Shown here piece after piece: positions 48,279 through 57,129 of a stretch of 64,000 nucleotides of DNA. Origin of the DNA: Neorhizobium lilium. Lineage in GTDB: Bacteria; Pseudomonadota; Alphaproteobacteria; Rhizobiales; Rhizobiaceae. Where the stretch lies: positions 244,760 through 308,759 of the forward strand of contig NZ_SBIP01000005.1 in NCBI RefSeq assembly GCF_004053875.1. Direction: 5' to 3'. The translations under genes and the position numbers were made by a program. The notes below the pieces were generated by a model. It searched no databases. It saw nothing but the letters and a program-made list of their open reading frames with translations, and was not told the origin of the DNA. The first letter of the stretch is position 1; each line of letters begins with the position of its first letter.

Positions 48279-49934
48279 ATGGCAGTTGCAGGAACAACGG
48301 GCGCGAGCCTGAGGGATGTCGGGTTTTTGGATCGGGAGCGGATCATCGCAAGGCCCGGCTTCAATCGGTGGCTCGTGCCGCCTGCCGCACTTGCAATTCA
48401 CCTGTGCATCGGCATGGCCTATGGTTTCAGCGTCTTCTGGCTGCCCTTGTCCAAGGCGCTGACGGGGCCGGCAGATCCTTCCTGCGCCAGCCTCAATCTT
48501 GTCTCGGCTCTGTTTACGACGAGCTGCAACTGGCGCGTCGCCGACCTCGGCTGGATCTATACGCTATTCTTCGTGCTGCTCGGTTGTTCGGCAGCAATCT
48601 GGGGCGGTTGGCTGGAACGGGTGGGGCCGCGCAAGGCAGGCTTCGTCTCCGCCTGCTGCTGGTGCGGCGGCATCATCGTGGCGGCCATGGGCGTCATGAC
48701 GCATCAGTTGTGGTTGATGTGGATCGGGGCGGGCGTAATCGGCGGCGTGGGGCTCGGGCTTGGCTACATTTCGCCGGTCTCGACCTTGATCAAATGGTTC
48801 CCCGACCGTCGCGGCATGGCGACCGGCATGGCCATCATGGGCTTTGGCGGCGGGGCCATGATCGGCGCGCCGCTCGCCAACCTGCTGATGAATTACTACA
48901 AGACCGACACGTCGGTCGGCGTATGGCAGACATTCGTCACCATGGCGGTCATCTATTTCTGCTTCATGATGGGCGGCGCCTTCGGCTACCGCATCCCGCC
49001 AGCCGGGTGGCGGCCGGAAGGCTGGACTGCGCCAGCTTCCAAATCCACCATGATTACCACGCGACACGTGCATCTGCGCGATGCGCACAAGACGCCGCAG
49101 TTCTGGCTGATCTGGGCCGTGCTCTGCCTCAACGTCTCGGCCGGCATCGGCGTGATCGGCATGGCATCGCCCATGTTGCAGGAAATATTTGCGGGCTCGC
49201 TGATCGGTCAGCCGGGCATTGGTTTTGCACAGCTTGATGTTGGCCAGAAGGCGCAGATCGCTGCAATCGCCGCGGGCTTTACCGGTCTATTGTCGCTGTT
49301 CAACATCGGCGGACGCTTCTTCTGGGCTTCGCTGTCCGACAAGATCGGCCGCAAGAATACGTACTACTGCTTCTTCCTGATCGGCATCGCGCTTTACGCG
49401 CTCGCTCCGACGCTGGCGGATATGGGCAGCAAGGCCTTCTTCGTGCTGGCCTTCGGCATCATCCTGTCCATGTATGGCGGCGGCTTTGCCACCATTCCCG
49501 CCTATCTTGCCGATATCTTCGGAACGCAGTTCGTGGGCGCTATTCATGGCCGGCTTCTGACCGCCTGGGCCACGGCTGGCATCGTCGGACCTGTCGTGGT
49601 TAACTACATCCGCGAGGCGCAGATCGCCGCGGGCGTTGCTCCTGGCCCGGCACTTTATACCGGCACCATGTATATCCTCGCTTGCATGCTTGTCGCCGGG
49701 CTGGTCTGCAATGCGGTCGTTCGGCCATTGCCGGACAAGTGGTTCATGTCGGATGCGGAGGTTGCTTCGCTGCAGGCGAAATCGGCCGCGGCGAATGCCG
49801 GGCCAAGCGGCTCCTTCGGCATAGGCAGGGGCGGGTTGGACGCCAAGGCGGCACTTGCCTGGGCGATCGTCGGCATTCCGCTTCTCTGGGGTGTCTGGGT
49901 GACGCTGAAAAGCAGCCTTGTCCTGTTCGGCTGA
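48279..49934 (+). CDS. Oxalate/formate antiporter-family (OFA) MFS transporter
   Basis: The 551-residue protein is a 12-helix major facilitator with the OFA-type start (FNRWLVPPAALAIHLCIGMAYGFSVFWLPL), a conserved MFS loop FPDRRGMATGMAIMGFGGGAMIGAPLA, and SDKIGRKNTYY between later helices. Position after the fds operon suggests import or exchange of formate, oxalate or a related anion. ATG 48279 follows GGGAGGA by four bases. A perfect 13-bp hairpin follows the gene. Confidence 0.88.
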   Translation: MAVAGTTGASLRDVGFLDRERIIARPGFNRWLVPPAALAIHLCIGMAYGFSVFWLPLSKALTGPADPSCASLNLVSALFTTSCNWRVADLGWIYTLFFVLLGCSAAIWGGWLERVGPRKAGFVSACCWCGGIIVAAMGVMTHQLWLMWIGAGVIGGVGLGLGYISPVSTLIKWFPDRRGMATGMAIMGFGGGAMIGAPLANLLMNYYKTDTSVGVWQTFVTMAVIYFCFMMGGAFGYRIPPAGWRPEGWTAPASKSTMITTRHVHLRDAHKTPQFWLIWAVLCLNVSAGIGVIGMASPMLQEIFAGSLIGQPGIGFAQLDVGQKAQIAAIAAGFTGLLSLFNIGGRFFWASLSDKIGRKNTYYCFFLIGIALYALAPTLADMGSKAFFVLAFGIILSMYGGGFATIPAYLADIFGTQFVGAIHGRLLTAWATAGIVGPVVVNYIREAQIAAGVAPGPALYTGTMYILACMLVAGLVCNAVVRPLPDKWFMSDAEVASLQAKSAAANAGPSGSFGIGRGGLDAKAALAWAIVGIPLLWGVWVTLKSSLVLFG

Positions 49935-49942
49935 TGGAACGT

Positions 49943-49973
49943 GGATGGGAGGATGGCGATCATCCTCCCATCC
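49943..49973 (+). terminator. Hairpin after the OFA transporter gene
   Basis: GGATGGGAGGATG (49943-49955) and CATCCTCCCATCC (49961-49973) form a perfect 13-bp stem with a five-base loop, followed by ATTTCGG. The T-run is poor but the stem is strong. Confidence 0.65.
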
Positions 49974-50007
49974 ATTTCGGGCTGACGGTGTTGCAGGTGA
50001 GACCAAT

Positions 50008-50029
50008 AAAAAACCGCCCGGAGGCGGTT
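50008..50029 (-). terminator. Rho-independent terminator of the mcp-cheW operon
   Basis: Read on the minus strand, AACCGCC pairs with GGCGGTT (50012-50018 with 50023-50029) around a four-base loop, then six T residues (plus-strand A-run 50008-50013). It lies 29 bp after the cheW stop. Confidence 0.85.
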
Positions 50030-50057
50030 CTTCGTCGTGACATAGAGCGCCTTCAGG

Positions 50058-50543
50058 TCAGGCGGCGAGGTCTTCTACTTCCGTGCCCTTGAACATCTTG
50101 GCAAGGTTGAGGAAGCAGATCATGCCATGCTCATTGGCAATGATGCCTTCCGAGAAGGATTTGTCGAAGGACGCCGAGATTTCCGGCACAGGCTGAACCT
50201 GGCTTGCGGAGATGGTCAGGATGTCGGAGACCCGATCGACCAGCATGCCGATGACCATGTTGTGGACTTCGGCAACAACAATGGCACTGCGCTCGTTGGC
50301 GACCGTGCTCTTCATGCCGAGCTTATAGGCAAGGTCGATGATCGGAATGACCGAGCCGCGCAGGTTCATGACGCCGATAACATCTGCCGGAGCATGCGGA
50401 ATGGGTGTGGAGGGTGCCCAGCCGCGAATTTCGCGGATCGTCGTCGTCTTGACGCAGAATTCCTGGTCGTGAAGGCGAAAGGCGATGATTTCCAGCGTTT
50501 CATCGCCGTAGGTCTTGGAATTGATCGTCGGTGTCGCTGCCAT
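50058..50543 (-). CDS. cheW: Chemotaxis coupling protein CheW
   Basis: CheW couples chemoreceptors to CheA. The 161-residue protein is a single CheW SH3-like domain (about residues 16-155), with EIIAFRLHDQEFCVKTTTIREI, GVMNLRGSVIPIIDL and DRVSDILTI at the expected places. Its ATG shares one base with the stop of the chemoreceptor gene (TAATG), so the pair is translated together. A terminator follows. Confidence 0.95.
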   Translation of the reverse strand: MAATPTINSKTYGDETLEIIAFRLHDQEFCVKTTTIREIRGWAPSTPIPHAPADVIGVMNLRGSVIPIIDLAYKLGMKSTVANERSAIVVAEVHNMVIGMLVDRVSDILTISASQVQPVPEISASFDKSFSEGIIANEHGMICFLNLAKMFKGTEVEDLAA

Positions 50544-52330
50544 TAGAATTCTTCCCAGCTGTCTGTTGCGCGAACGGCCGCAGCGCCCCCCGATGCGGCG
50601 CGGGCAACCTGTGTGGTAAGCTTGCGAGCCGGGGAGGCCATCGTTCGTGGATCTCGGCGCGTTTCATCGAATCTAGCAGATGATTGTTTCCCAAACCTAA
50701 ACCGGGAAAGCAAAGCCCGCAGGTTTTCTGCTTCCCTGGCCAGGCTATGGCTGGCGGCGGTCGTTTCTTCGACCATGGCAGCGTTCTGCTGCGTGTTTTG
50801 GTCCATGGAGTTGACGGCGTTGCTGATCTCGCGGACACCGACAGACTGTTCGCGAGACGCCTCGACGATAGCGATGACGTTGGCATTGATATCGTTGACC
50901 TGCGTCAGGATCTGCTGCAGGGCGGAGCCTGTCTCGCTGACCAGAGAGACGCCCCGGTTGACCTGTTCTGCCGAGGTATTAATCAGCGTTTTGATCTCCC
51001 GCGCCGCGCTGGCCGATCGCTGAGCGAGTTCGCGGACTTCCTGCGCCACCACGGCAAAGCCTTTGCCCGCTTCTCCGGCCCGCGCAGCCTCCACCCCGGC
51101 GTTGAGCGCCAGCAAGTTGGTTTGGAAGGCGATATCGTCGATCACGCCGATAATGCTGCTGATCTGCTTTGAGGAGCCCGCAATCTCGCCCATGGCATCG
51201 ACAGCGCTACGGACGACGGCGCCCGAGTGCTCTGCGCTTTTCTGGGTCTGACGCACAAGGCTGCCGGCTTCCTCGGCGCGCTTGGCGCTGTCGGTCACGG
51301 TTCGGCTGATCTCTTCCAGTGCCGCTGCCGTCTCCTCGACTGCGGCAGCCTGTCGTTCCGTTCGCTTGGCCAAACTGCTCGAAGCAGTCCTGATCTCGCC
51401 TGACGCCCCGGCAATCACCTCGGCATTTTCGCCGACGTCACCCATGGCTAGCGCAAGCTTCCCCAGCGCCTCGTTGAAATCCGCACGGATCGGCTCCAGC
51501 GTCGGGATAAACGGCTTTTCGATCTTCGCTGTCAGATCCCCTTGCGACAGCGCATTGAGACTGATGGCAAGTTCCTCCACGGCGCGCACGCGCTCCGTGA
51601 TGTCGGTTGCGAATTTGACGACTTTGAAGATACGGCCCTCGGCGTCGAGGATCGGATTATAGGAGGCCTGGATCCAGACGACCTTGCCGCCCTTGCCGAT
51701 GCGCTTGAACTCCGCAGCCTTAGGCTCGCCTCCTGCCAAGGCTCTCCAGAACTCCCGGTAGTCGCTGCTGTCGCGAAAAGCCGGTTCGCAGAGCATGCTG
51801 TGGTGCCGACCGACAATTTCATTCAGCTCATAGCCCAGGCAGGCAAGAAAGTTCGAGTTGGCCCAGAGTATGTCGCCCTTCGGCGTGAACTCGATGATTG
51901 CCTGAGTGCGGGAAATAGCCTGGATCTTGCCCTCCGCTTCCGCAGCCTTGATCGTAGATGCCGTTACATCCGTCGCGAACTTGACGATCTTGTATGGCTT
52001 GCCGCCTGACAGAACCGGGTTGTAGGAAGCCTGAATCCAGATTTCATTGCCCGCTTTACCAAGGCGTTTATACAATCCTTCGTTGTACTCGCCGCGGCCG
52101 AGGCGTGCCCAGAAGCTCTTGTAGTCGGGAGTCTTCACCAAATCCGGATCGCAAAAGACACTATGATGCCTGCCGACGATGTCGGACAAAGTGTAGCCCA
52201 AGGTGCGACAGAAGTTGTCGTTTGCCCATATGACATTGCCCGATAGGTCGAATTCGATAATGGCCTGAGACTTGCTGACCGCGGCAAAAATCGCCTTCGC
52301 ATCTGCACCTGGAAAAGAAAGGATCGACAT
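50543..52330 (-). CDS. Soluble methyl-accepting chemotaxis protein with two PAS domains and CheR tether
   Basis: The 595-residue chemoreceptor has no membrane segment. Two PAS domains lie at about 8-125 and 135-248, each with a WIQASYNP strand and FATD end, then a linker/HAMP-like region (250-310) and a long coiled-coil signalling domain with the conserved tip [20 protein letters not shown] (393-412). It ends SWEEF, matching the xWxxF pentapeptide that tethers CheR or CheB. ATG 52330 lies eight bases after GGAG; the open frame to 52384 has no site. The PAS pair suggests sensing of redox state, oxygen or an internal metabolite. Confidence 0.93.
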   Translation of the reverse strand: MSILSFPGADAKAIFAAVSKSQAIIEFDLSGNVIWANDNFCRTLGYTLSDIVGRHHSVFCDPDLVKTPDYKSFWARLGRGEYNEGLYKRLGKAGNEIWIQASYNPVLSGGKPYKIVKFATDVTASTIKAAEAEGKIQAISRTQAIIEFTPKGDILWANSNFLACLGYELNEIVGRHHSMLCEPAFRDSSDYREFWRALAGGEPKAAEFKRIGKGGKVVWIQASYNPILDAEGRIFKVVKFATDITERVRAVEELAISLNALSQGDLTAKIEKPFIPTLEPIRADFNEALGKLALAMGDVGENAEVIAGASGEIRTASSSLAKRTERQAAAVEETAAALEEISRTVTDSAKRAEEAGSLVRQTQKSAEHSGAVVRSAVDAMGEIAGSSKQISSIIGVIDDIAFQTNLLALNAGVEAARAGEAGKGFAVVAQEVRELAQRSASAAREIKTLINTSAEQVNRGVSLVSETGSALQQILTQVNDINANVIAIVEASREQSVGVREISNAVNSMDQNTQQNAAMVEETTAASHSLAREAENLRALLSRFRFGKQSSARFDETRRDPRTMASPARKLTTQVARAASGGAAAVRATDSWEEF

Positions 52331-52619
52331 ATTTGTTGCTCCGGCTCTCGACTTGGCGCCTAGCCTCAATGGTACGTATGACATACCTGGGTCAGCGCTG
52401 AATTTCCGGAAATGCTAATCCATACAAGCTTAATATCAGGTCAATGGAAAAAGCCATAAAACAATCTTTGGTTGTAAAACTGGGCGCTGAGAAATGGATT
52501 TCTAGGCAGGGTGGCTCACATTTTGGAAAATGTATTATCAGTAAACTTTAATATACAAATCAACCAGGCCACGATGCTTCACGAGGGCGCCAGGTGCCCA
52601 GTGCCTGGAAGCAAGAGGC
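52331..52619. promoter_or_regulatory. AT-rich gap upstream of the chemoreceptor gene
   Basis: This 289-bp region holds two perfect palindromes, ATTTCCGGAAAT (52402-52413) and ACATTTT-GG-AAAATGT (52518-52533). It should include the chemoreceptor promoter on the minus strand and the end of the tamAB transcript. A 35-codon open frame (52444-52551, plus) was not accepted as a gene. Confidence 0.4.
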
Positions 52620-55600
52620 TCAGTATTCGCGTTCGTAGAAGACACCGGCCGTGCCACCGGTGGTGCCTGCGCCGGCTTTAAGCTTGACGCCGCGGCCCAC
52701 GTCGAGATTAATCGTTGCCTGAGCTCCGGCTGCGCCACCCTGTTCGATTTGAACATAGGTCCGCTTGTTGATGTAGCGACCTACGGAAACCGTGGTCTGT
52801 CCGGTGTCGTCCGTGTTGATATCCAAATCATCGACGCCGAGATTGCTGCGGAGCGTTTCCAGGAGGGATGTAGAGCCGCTTCCGGCCAGTTGGGTCACGG
52901 CGTCCGCAAGCTGAGCAATCTGAAGTGGGGAAAGGCGCGACATGGACTGACCGAAGATCAGGCGAGCCAGAACCTCATCCTGGGGAAGGGCGGGCGACGA
53001 CGAAAACCCGATCGTCGGATCATTGGCGATGCCGGTCACGTCGATGCTGATCGTCGTTTGCGCAGATGTGGTCGAGGCCTTCATGTTGAGCACGGGGATC
53101 AGGCCACCACCGAAGGTAATGTCGCCTTCGGTAAAGTCCAGTCGCTTAGACAGGATGACGATCCGGCCTCGCCGCATTTTGAATCCGCCGGTCACGGCCG
53201 GCGCAATCGCCGTCCCGCCAACTGTCAGGTCTCCGCCCAACTCGGCATCGATGCCGCGGCCGCGCACGAAAATCCCATTGGGGGCGCTGATCTGCAGGTT
53301 GAGCGCGATCGGATCGGACGTGCCCTTTGCCGCTTTCGGTCTAATCTCTTCCATCTGCTTCAGCACGTCGGTAGGCGCATTGCGGTGTCGGATATCGACC
53401 GAGGCGAGCGAGCTTGGAAGCCTTGCCGGAACAGTGATCGCAGCCTTGCTCAAAGTGACCTTGCCACCCAATGACGGGCCGGAGGTGAGAGGTCCGGTCA
53501 GGGTCAGAGCGCCGTCTGCCGTTGCCGCAACTATCCTGCCATCCGCGTAGGCTGCCTTTGCCAGGTCGATCTTCAGGTCTGCGGGAAAGCCGGAGCCGGG
53601 CGCAAAGCCGATCGTTCCTGTGACGGACACCTTGCCGCCGCCGGTGATATTTCCCGTCAGGCGGCTGATTGTGGCGGTCCTGCCGTCGAGACCGACATTC
53701 AGCGCGAGATCGGTGGCCGAGAGGTTGCGCCGGGCATCGATCAAGCGCGCGCCCGCCGATGACACTGACCCGTTGATGGCCGGGGCTGCGGCACTGCCGC
53801 CAATGGCCAGATCGACTTTCGCTGTTCCGTTCAGGATGAAGCCCTGGGCTGACAATTGACCGGCGATGACGGAGAAAGGCACCTGGCCATTGAACTTGAG
53901 GTTCAGCGCCTTCTCCCCTGCGAGGTTGACCGAGCCGCCCCCCGACAAGGTTATGCCGCCACCACCCGTCAGGCGCAGATCGACCGTTACGGCACCCTCC
54001 TGGAAGGTTCCTTTGGCTGCCACATCCATGGTGGTCAGCCCGGCGCTTGCCGTCTGGCTGACAGCGGCGTTCTTCCAGGCCAGATCGTAACGGACAGCCG
54101 GCGCATCTGGCGTTCCCGTCGCAGCCACCGTTCCGGAAATCGTGCCCTGGGCGCCGAGGCCGGGGACGAAGGCATTTGCGAGAGCCGCCGGGACGGCCTT
54201 GGCCTTGCCATTGATGTCAAGTGCCGGGGCCTCACCGGCTTTGAGAATCACGCGGCCATTCGCTTGCAGGTCGAGCCCGCCGGCTCCGGTCATGTGTGTC
54301 CGGTCTAGTGCGACTGTACCGTCCTTGAAGCTTCCGGCAGCTTCAAGGTGAAATGGCGCGATGCCAGCGTCGCGCATCTGGCGAAGCTGTGCATCACTCC
54401 ATTCCAAATCATATTTTATCGACGGTGCCGAAGGCGTGCCTGTGGCATTGATCGTGCCGGATATGGTTCCCACTGCATTGATTGCCGGAACGAAGCTGCT
54501 GATCAAGTTTGCTGGAAGAGCGTTGATCTTTGCCGTCACATCGAGAGCGGAGCCGGCGGTGCCGCTGACCGACACACTGCCGGATCCCGTCGCCAGAGTC
54601 AGCCCGGCAAGCTGAGCATTCCCGTCGACAATCACGATCCGTGTCGGCTGCGCGAGCTTGACCGGGATGTTGCGGGGCGTAGCGCTGAATGTATTGATGC
54701 CGACTGCCAGACCATCCGCCGTTTCCAACGCGCCCGTGGCGGTCAGCGGCGCATTGTCATATTGAGCGGCGACATCGAATGCCGTCGTCGTGCCGCCATG
54801 GGTGACGCCGAGCACAAGATCGGTCAGTGCCGCGCTTCCGGCACCGAGGCGTGCGGCGCGGATCGTACCTTCCGCGGCGATAGTCTTGAGATCGGGGATC
54901 GTCAGGTCAATGTCGGGACTGAGGATCTCGATACCGCCGCGGCGCAATGCAGAACCTGCCGCCTTGATGACGGACGTGGCCTTTCCGTTCGCTTCGGTAA
55001 AGGTTGCAGATCCGCGAATGTCCCCCTGTGCCTGCTGGGCTGCAAGTGCCGCCAAAAGCGATACGTCTGGAAGTTCGAAATCGATACGTCCCGACGGGAG
55101 GAACTCCGGCGAGAAGGTCAAGGCGCCGTTCAGCCGGTTGGGGCCGATTTCGGCGCTGATCACAGGCGCCGAGGTCCTGCCCCCAGCCGAGGCAACATCT
55201 GCATTGATCTTGATCGCCTGGCCGTCCAGAGACCCGGTGGCGATGACGTGTCCTTGAGGCGCTGAGGGATTTGCCGTGCCGTTCAGGCGGATACTCAGAT
55301 CCTCCAGCTTGCGGCCGGCCAGCCTTGCGTCCGCGGAATTGATCACAGCCTTGACGCCGACAGCTGAAAGCGGGCCTTCGGCGGAGATGTCGAAACCGGC
55401 CGCACCTTCCGCATCCGTCAGCCAGCGCTTGATATCCGGCACACGACCGGCAAGATGGCTGGTGAGCTTGCCGTTTTCCATCAGAACGTCGCCGTGTGCC
55501 TCCAGGCTGCTGGACTTCACCACGAGATTTTCGAGGCTCAGACGATCGCTCGACAGCGTTTCCACATAGCCTTCGGCTGCAATCGTGCCGTCAAATTTCG

Positions 55601-57113
55601 GGGCCAGTGCCGGCGGCAGCACGGTTGGGTTGGCGAAGACACGGAAATTGCCGGCAATCGCCTGCTTGGACATATCGTAGGCGCCGCTGACGGTGCCGCT
55701 CAGCCCCGCACTTTCGAAGGTAGCGGCATCGAGCCCGATTGCCGGCGGCGCAAGCCGAAGCGGCGCATCGAGCGTAACCGGACCGCGGATCGTGCGGTCG
55801 AGATCATCGTTGACGAAGTTCAACTGCCCAACGGTCAGGCGGCTTCGAATGCTTCCCGTCTGCTGGATCAGGTTGAGGTCTTCGCTTTCCGCCTGAAGTC
55901 GGATCTGGTCGAAGCGGCCCTGCGGCAATTCCGCGGAATTGATGGATGCCGTGGCATTGAAGCGCGCAGCGGTCGCGGCACCGGTCAAGGTGAAGTTGAC
56001 GGTGTCGATGGAGAACCGGCTTTCCTGGCCATTGACTGGCCAGGTCATGCCCACGGGGCCGTTGGTGCCGGCAATGCCGACCATCAGGCTATTGTCGCCT
56101 TTCGGGTCCCAGGCACCCTTGGCAGCGATCTTCAGGCTTCCAGAAGTGAGGTTGCCGTTCTCGATGTCTACCCGGCCTGAAGGGGAATAAGTGGCTGCGA
56201 CATTGATATCGGTATTGCCTTCGAACAGCTGCCGGAAGGCTGGAGGCATCAGGGTCGCGAGCTGGCCTCCACCCGTGATCTCGACACGATGCGCGCCGTT
56301 GGCGACGAGAACATGCTTGCCGTCGATGGAGATAACCGGCGCACCATCGACGCTGCCATCCAGCTTGCCTGCCCAATCCGAAAGAGGCCCCTCGCCATCA
56401 AGCGCAAGCTGTACGGCGGGCGCGCCGGGCAAGCGCAGCAAGCGGGCTAGGAGCCCCCCTTGCGGTTCGGAAACGGATGCCTTGAGCTTCAGACGGTTTT
56501 CCGATGGAGCATACAGAATATCGGCAAGAGCCTTGGCGTTCGGCTCGTCCTTGCGCGTGGCTTCAAGATTGAGCGAAATATTCGGCCCCGTCGCATCGAT
56601 GGAACCCTTGACGGAAAGTGCGAAATCGCGGCCGGATAGTGCTTGCGAGAGGTTGATGTCCGGCAGATCGATCTGGGCCACCCGGATACCGACGGGCAAG
56701 GGTGATCCTGAACTGGAGCTTGACTGAGTCTTGGCGGTTTTCGGCGGCTCCGGCGCACGCAGGAAGTTTACCTTGGCAGCAGAAACATGCTCTGCGCGGA
56801 ACACGCCCTGAACCAGGGCCGTCGGCGACCAGTCCACCTTGATACCGCTGATCTCGGCGTAAGCGCCCTGCTCGTCCGACAGGGTGAGCGTGTCCATCCG
56901 TAGGTCGCCGCTCAGAAGGCCTTCGGGCCGCGAGAAAGTGACCTGCCGGTCCGGCGTCGAAACCAAAGCCGAAAGACGGTTTGCAGCGACGTTTCCGCCG
57001 ACAGGGGTGAAGGCTACGAAGAGGACGGCGCCGAGCGCCATGACGAAAAGGATCGCCACCGCGGCAAGCGCAGCCTTCAAGATCCATCTCACCAGGCCAA
57101 TCATCAGCGTCAT
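52620..57113 (-). CDS. tamB: Translocation and assembly module protein TamB
   Basis: TamB is a very large inner-membrane-anchored protein spanning the periplasm; with TamA it supports outer-membrane protein assembly and probably lipid transport. The 1497-residue product has an N-terminal anchor (IGLVRWILKAALAAVAILFVM, about 5-33), a long repetitive beta-rich body, and the conserved C-terminal DUF490 domain (from about 1150) ending KAGAGTTGGTAGVFYEREY. ATG 57113 follows AGAGGTG. It is 16 bp after tamA. Nothing appears truncated. Confidence 0.93.
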   Translation of the reverse strand: MTLMIGLVRWILKAALAAVAILFVMALGAVLFVAFTPVGGNVAANRLSALVSTPDRQVTFSRPEGLLSGDLRMDTLTLSDEQGAYAEISGIKVDWSPTALVQGVFRAEHVSAAKVNFLRAPEPPKTAKTQSSSSSGSPLPVGIRVAQIDLPDINLSQALSGRDFALSVKGSIDATGPNISLNLEATRKDEPNAKALADILYAPSENRLKLKASVSEPQGGLLARLLRLPGAPAVQLALDGEGPLSDWAGKLDGSVDGAPVISIDGKHVLVANGAHRVEITGGGQLATLMPPAFRQLFEGNTDINVAATYSPSGRVDIENGNLTSGSLKIAAKGAWDPKGDNSLMVGIAGTNGPVGMTWPVNGQESRFSIDTVNFTLTGAATAARFNATASINSAELPQGRFDQIRLQAESEDLNLIQQTGSIRSRLTVGQLNFVNDDLDRTIRGPVTLDAPLRLAPPAIGLDAATFESAGLSGTVSGAYDMSKQAIAGNFRVFANPTVLPPALAPKFDGTIAAEGYVETLSSDRLSLENLVVKSSSLEAHGDVLMENGKLTSHLAGRVPDIKRWLTDAEGAAGFDISAEGPLSAVGVKAVINSADARLAGRKLEDLSIRLNGTANPSAPQGHVIATGSLDGQAIKINADVASAGGRTSAPVISAEIGPNRLNGALTFSPEFLPSGRIDFELPDVSLLAALAAQQAQGDIRGSATFTEANGKATSVIKAAGSALRRGGIEILSPDIDLTIPDLKTIAAEGTIRAARLGAGSAALTDLVLGVTHGGTTTAFDVAAQYDNAPLTATGALETADGLAVGINTFSATPRNIPVKLAQPTRIVIVDGNAQLAGLTLATGSGSVSVSGTAGSALDVTAKINALPANLISSFVPAINAVGTISGTINATGTPSAPSIKYDLEWSDAQLRQMRDAGIAPFHLEAAGSFKDGTVALDRTHMTGAGGLDLQANGRVILKAGEAPALDINGKAKAVPAALANAFVPGLGAQGTISGTVAATGTPDAPAVRYDLAWKNAAVSQTASAGLTTMDVAAKGTFQEGAVTVDLRLTGGGGITLSGGGSVNLAGEKALNLKFNGQVPFSVIAGQLSAQGFILNGTAKVDLAIGGSAAAPAINGSVSSAGARLIDARRNLSATDLALNVGLDGRTATISRLTGNITGGGKVSVTGTIGFAPGSGFPADLKIDLAKAAYADGRIVAATADGALTLTGPLTSGPSLGGKVTLSKAAITVPARLPSSLASVDIRHRNAPTDVLKQMEEIRPKAAKGTSDPIALNLQISAPNGIFVRGRGIDAELGGDLTVGGTAIAPAVTGGFKMRRGRIVILSKRLDFTEGDITFGGGLIPVLNMKASTTSAQTTISIDVTGIANDPTIGFSSSPALPQDEVLARLIFGQSMSRLSPLQIAQLADAVTQLAGSGSTSLLETLRSNLGVDDLDINTDDTGQTTVSVGRYINKRTYVQIEQGGAAGAQATINLDVGRGVKLKAGAGTTGGTAGVFYEREY

Positions 57114-57129
57114 GCCCGACTTACACCTC

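Noticed and set aside
52444..52551. 35-codon open frame on the plus strand in the mcp-tamB gap
   Set aside because: Only a weak AGG upstream, overlaps a palindrome, and no recognisable sequence; it may still be worth checking in ribosome profiling.
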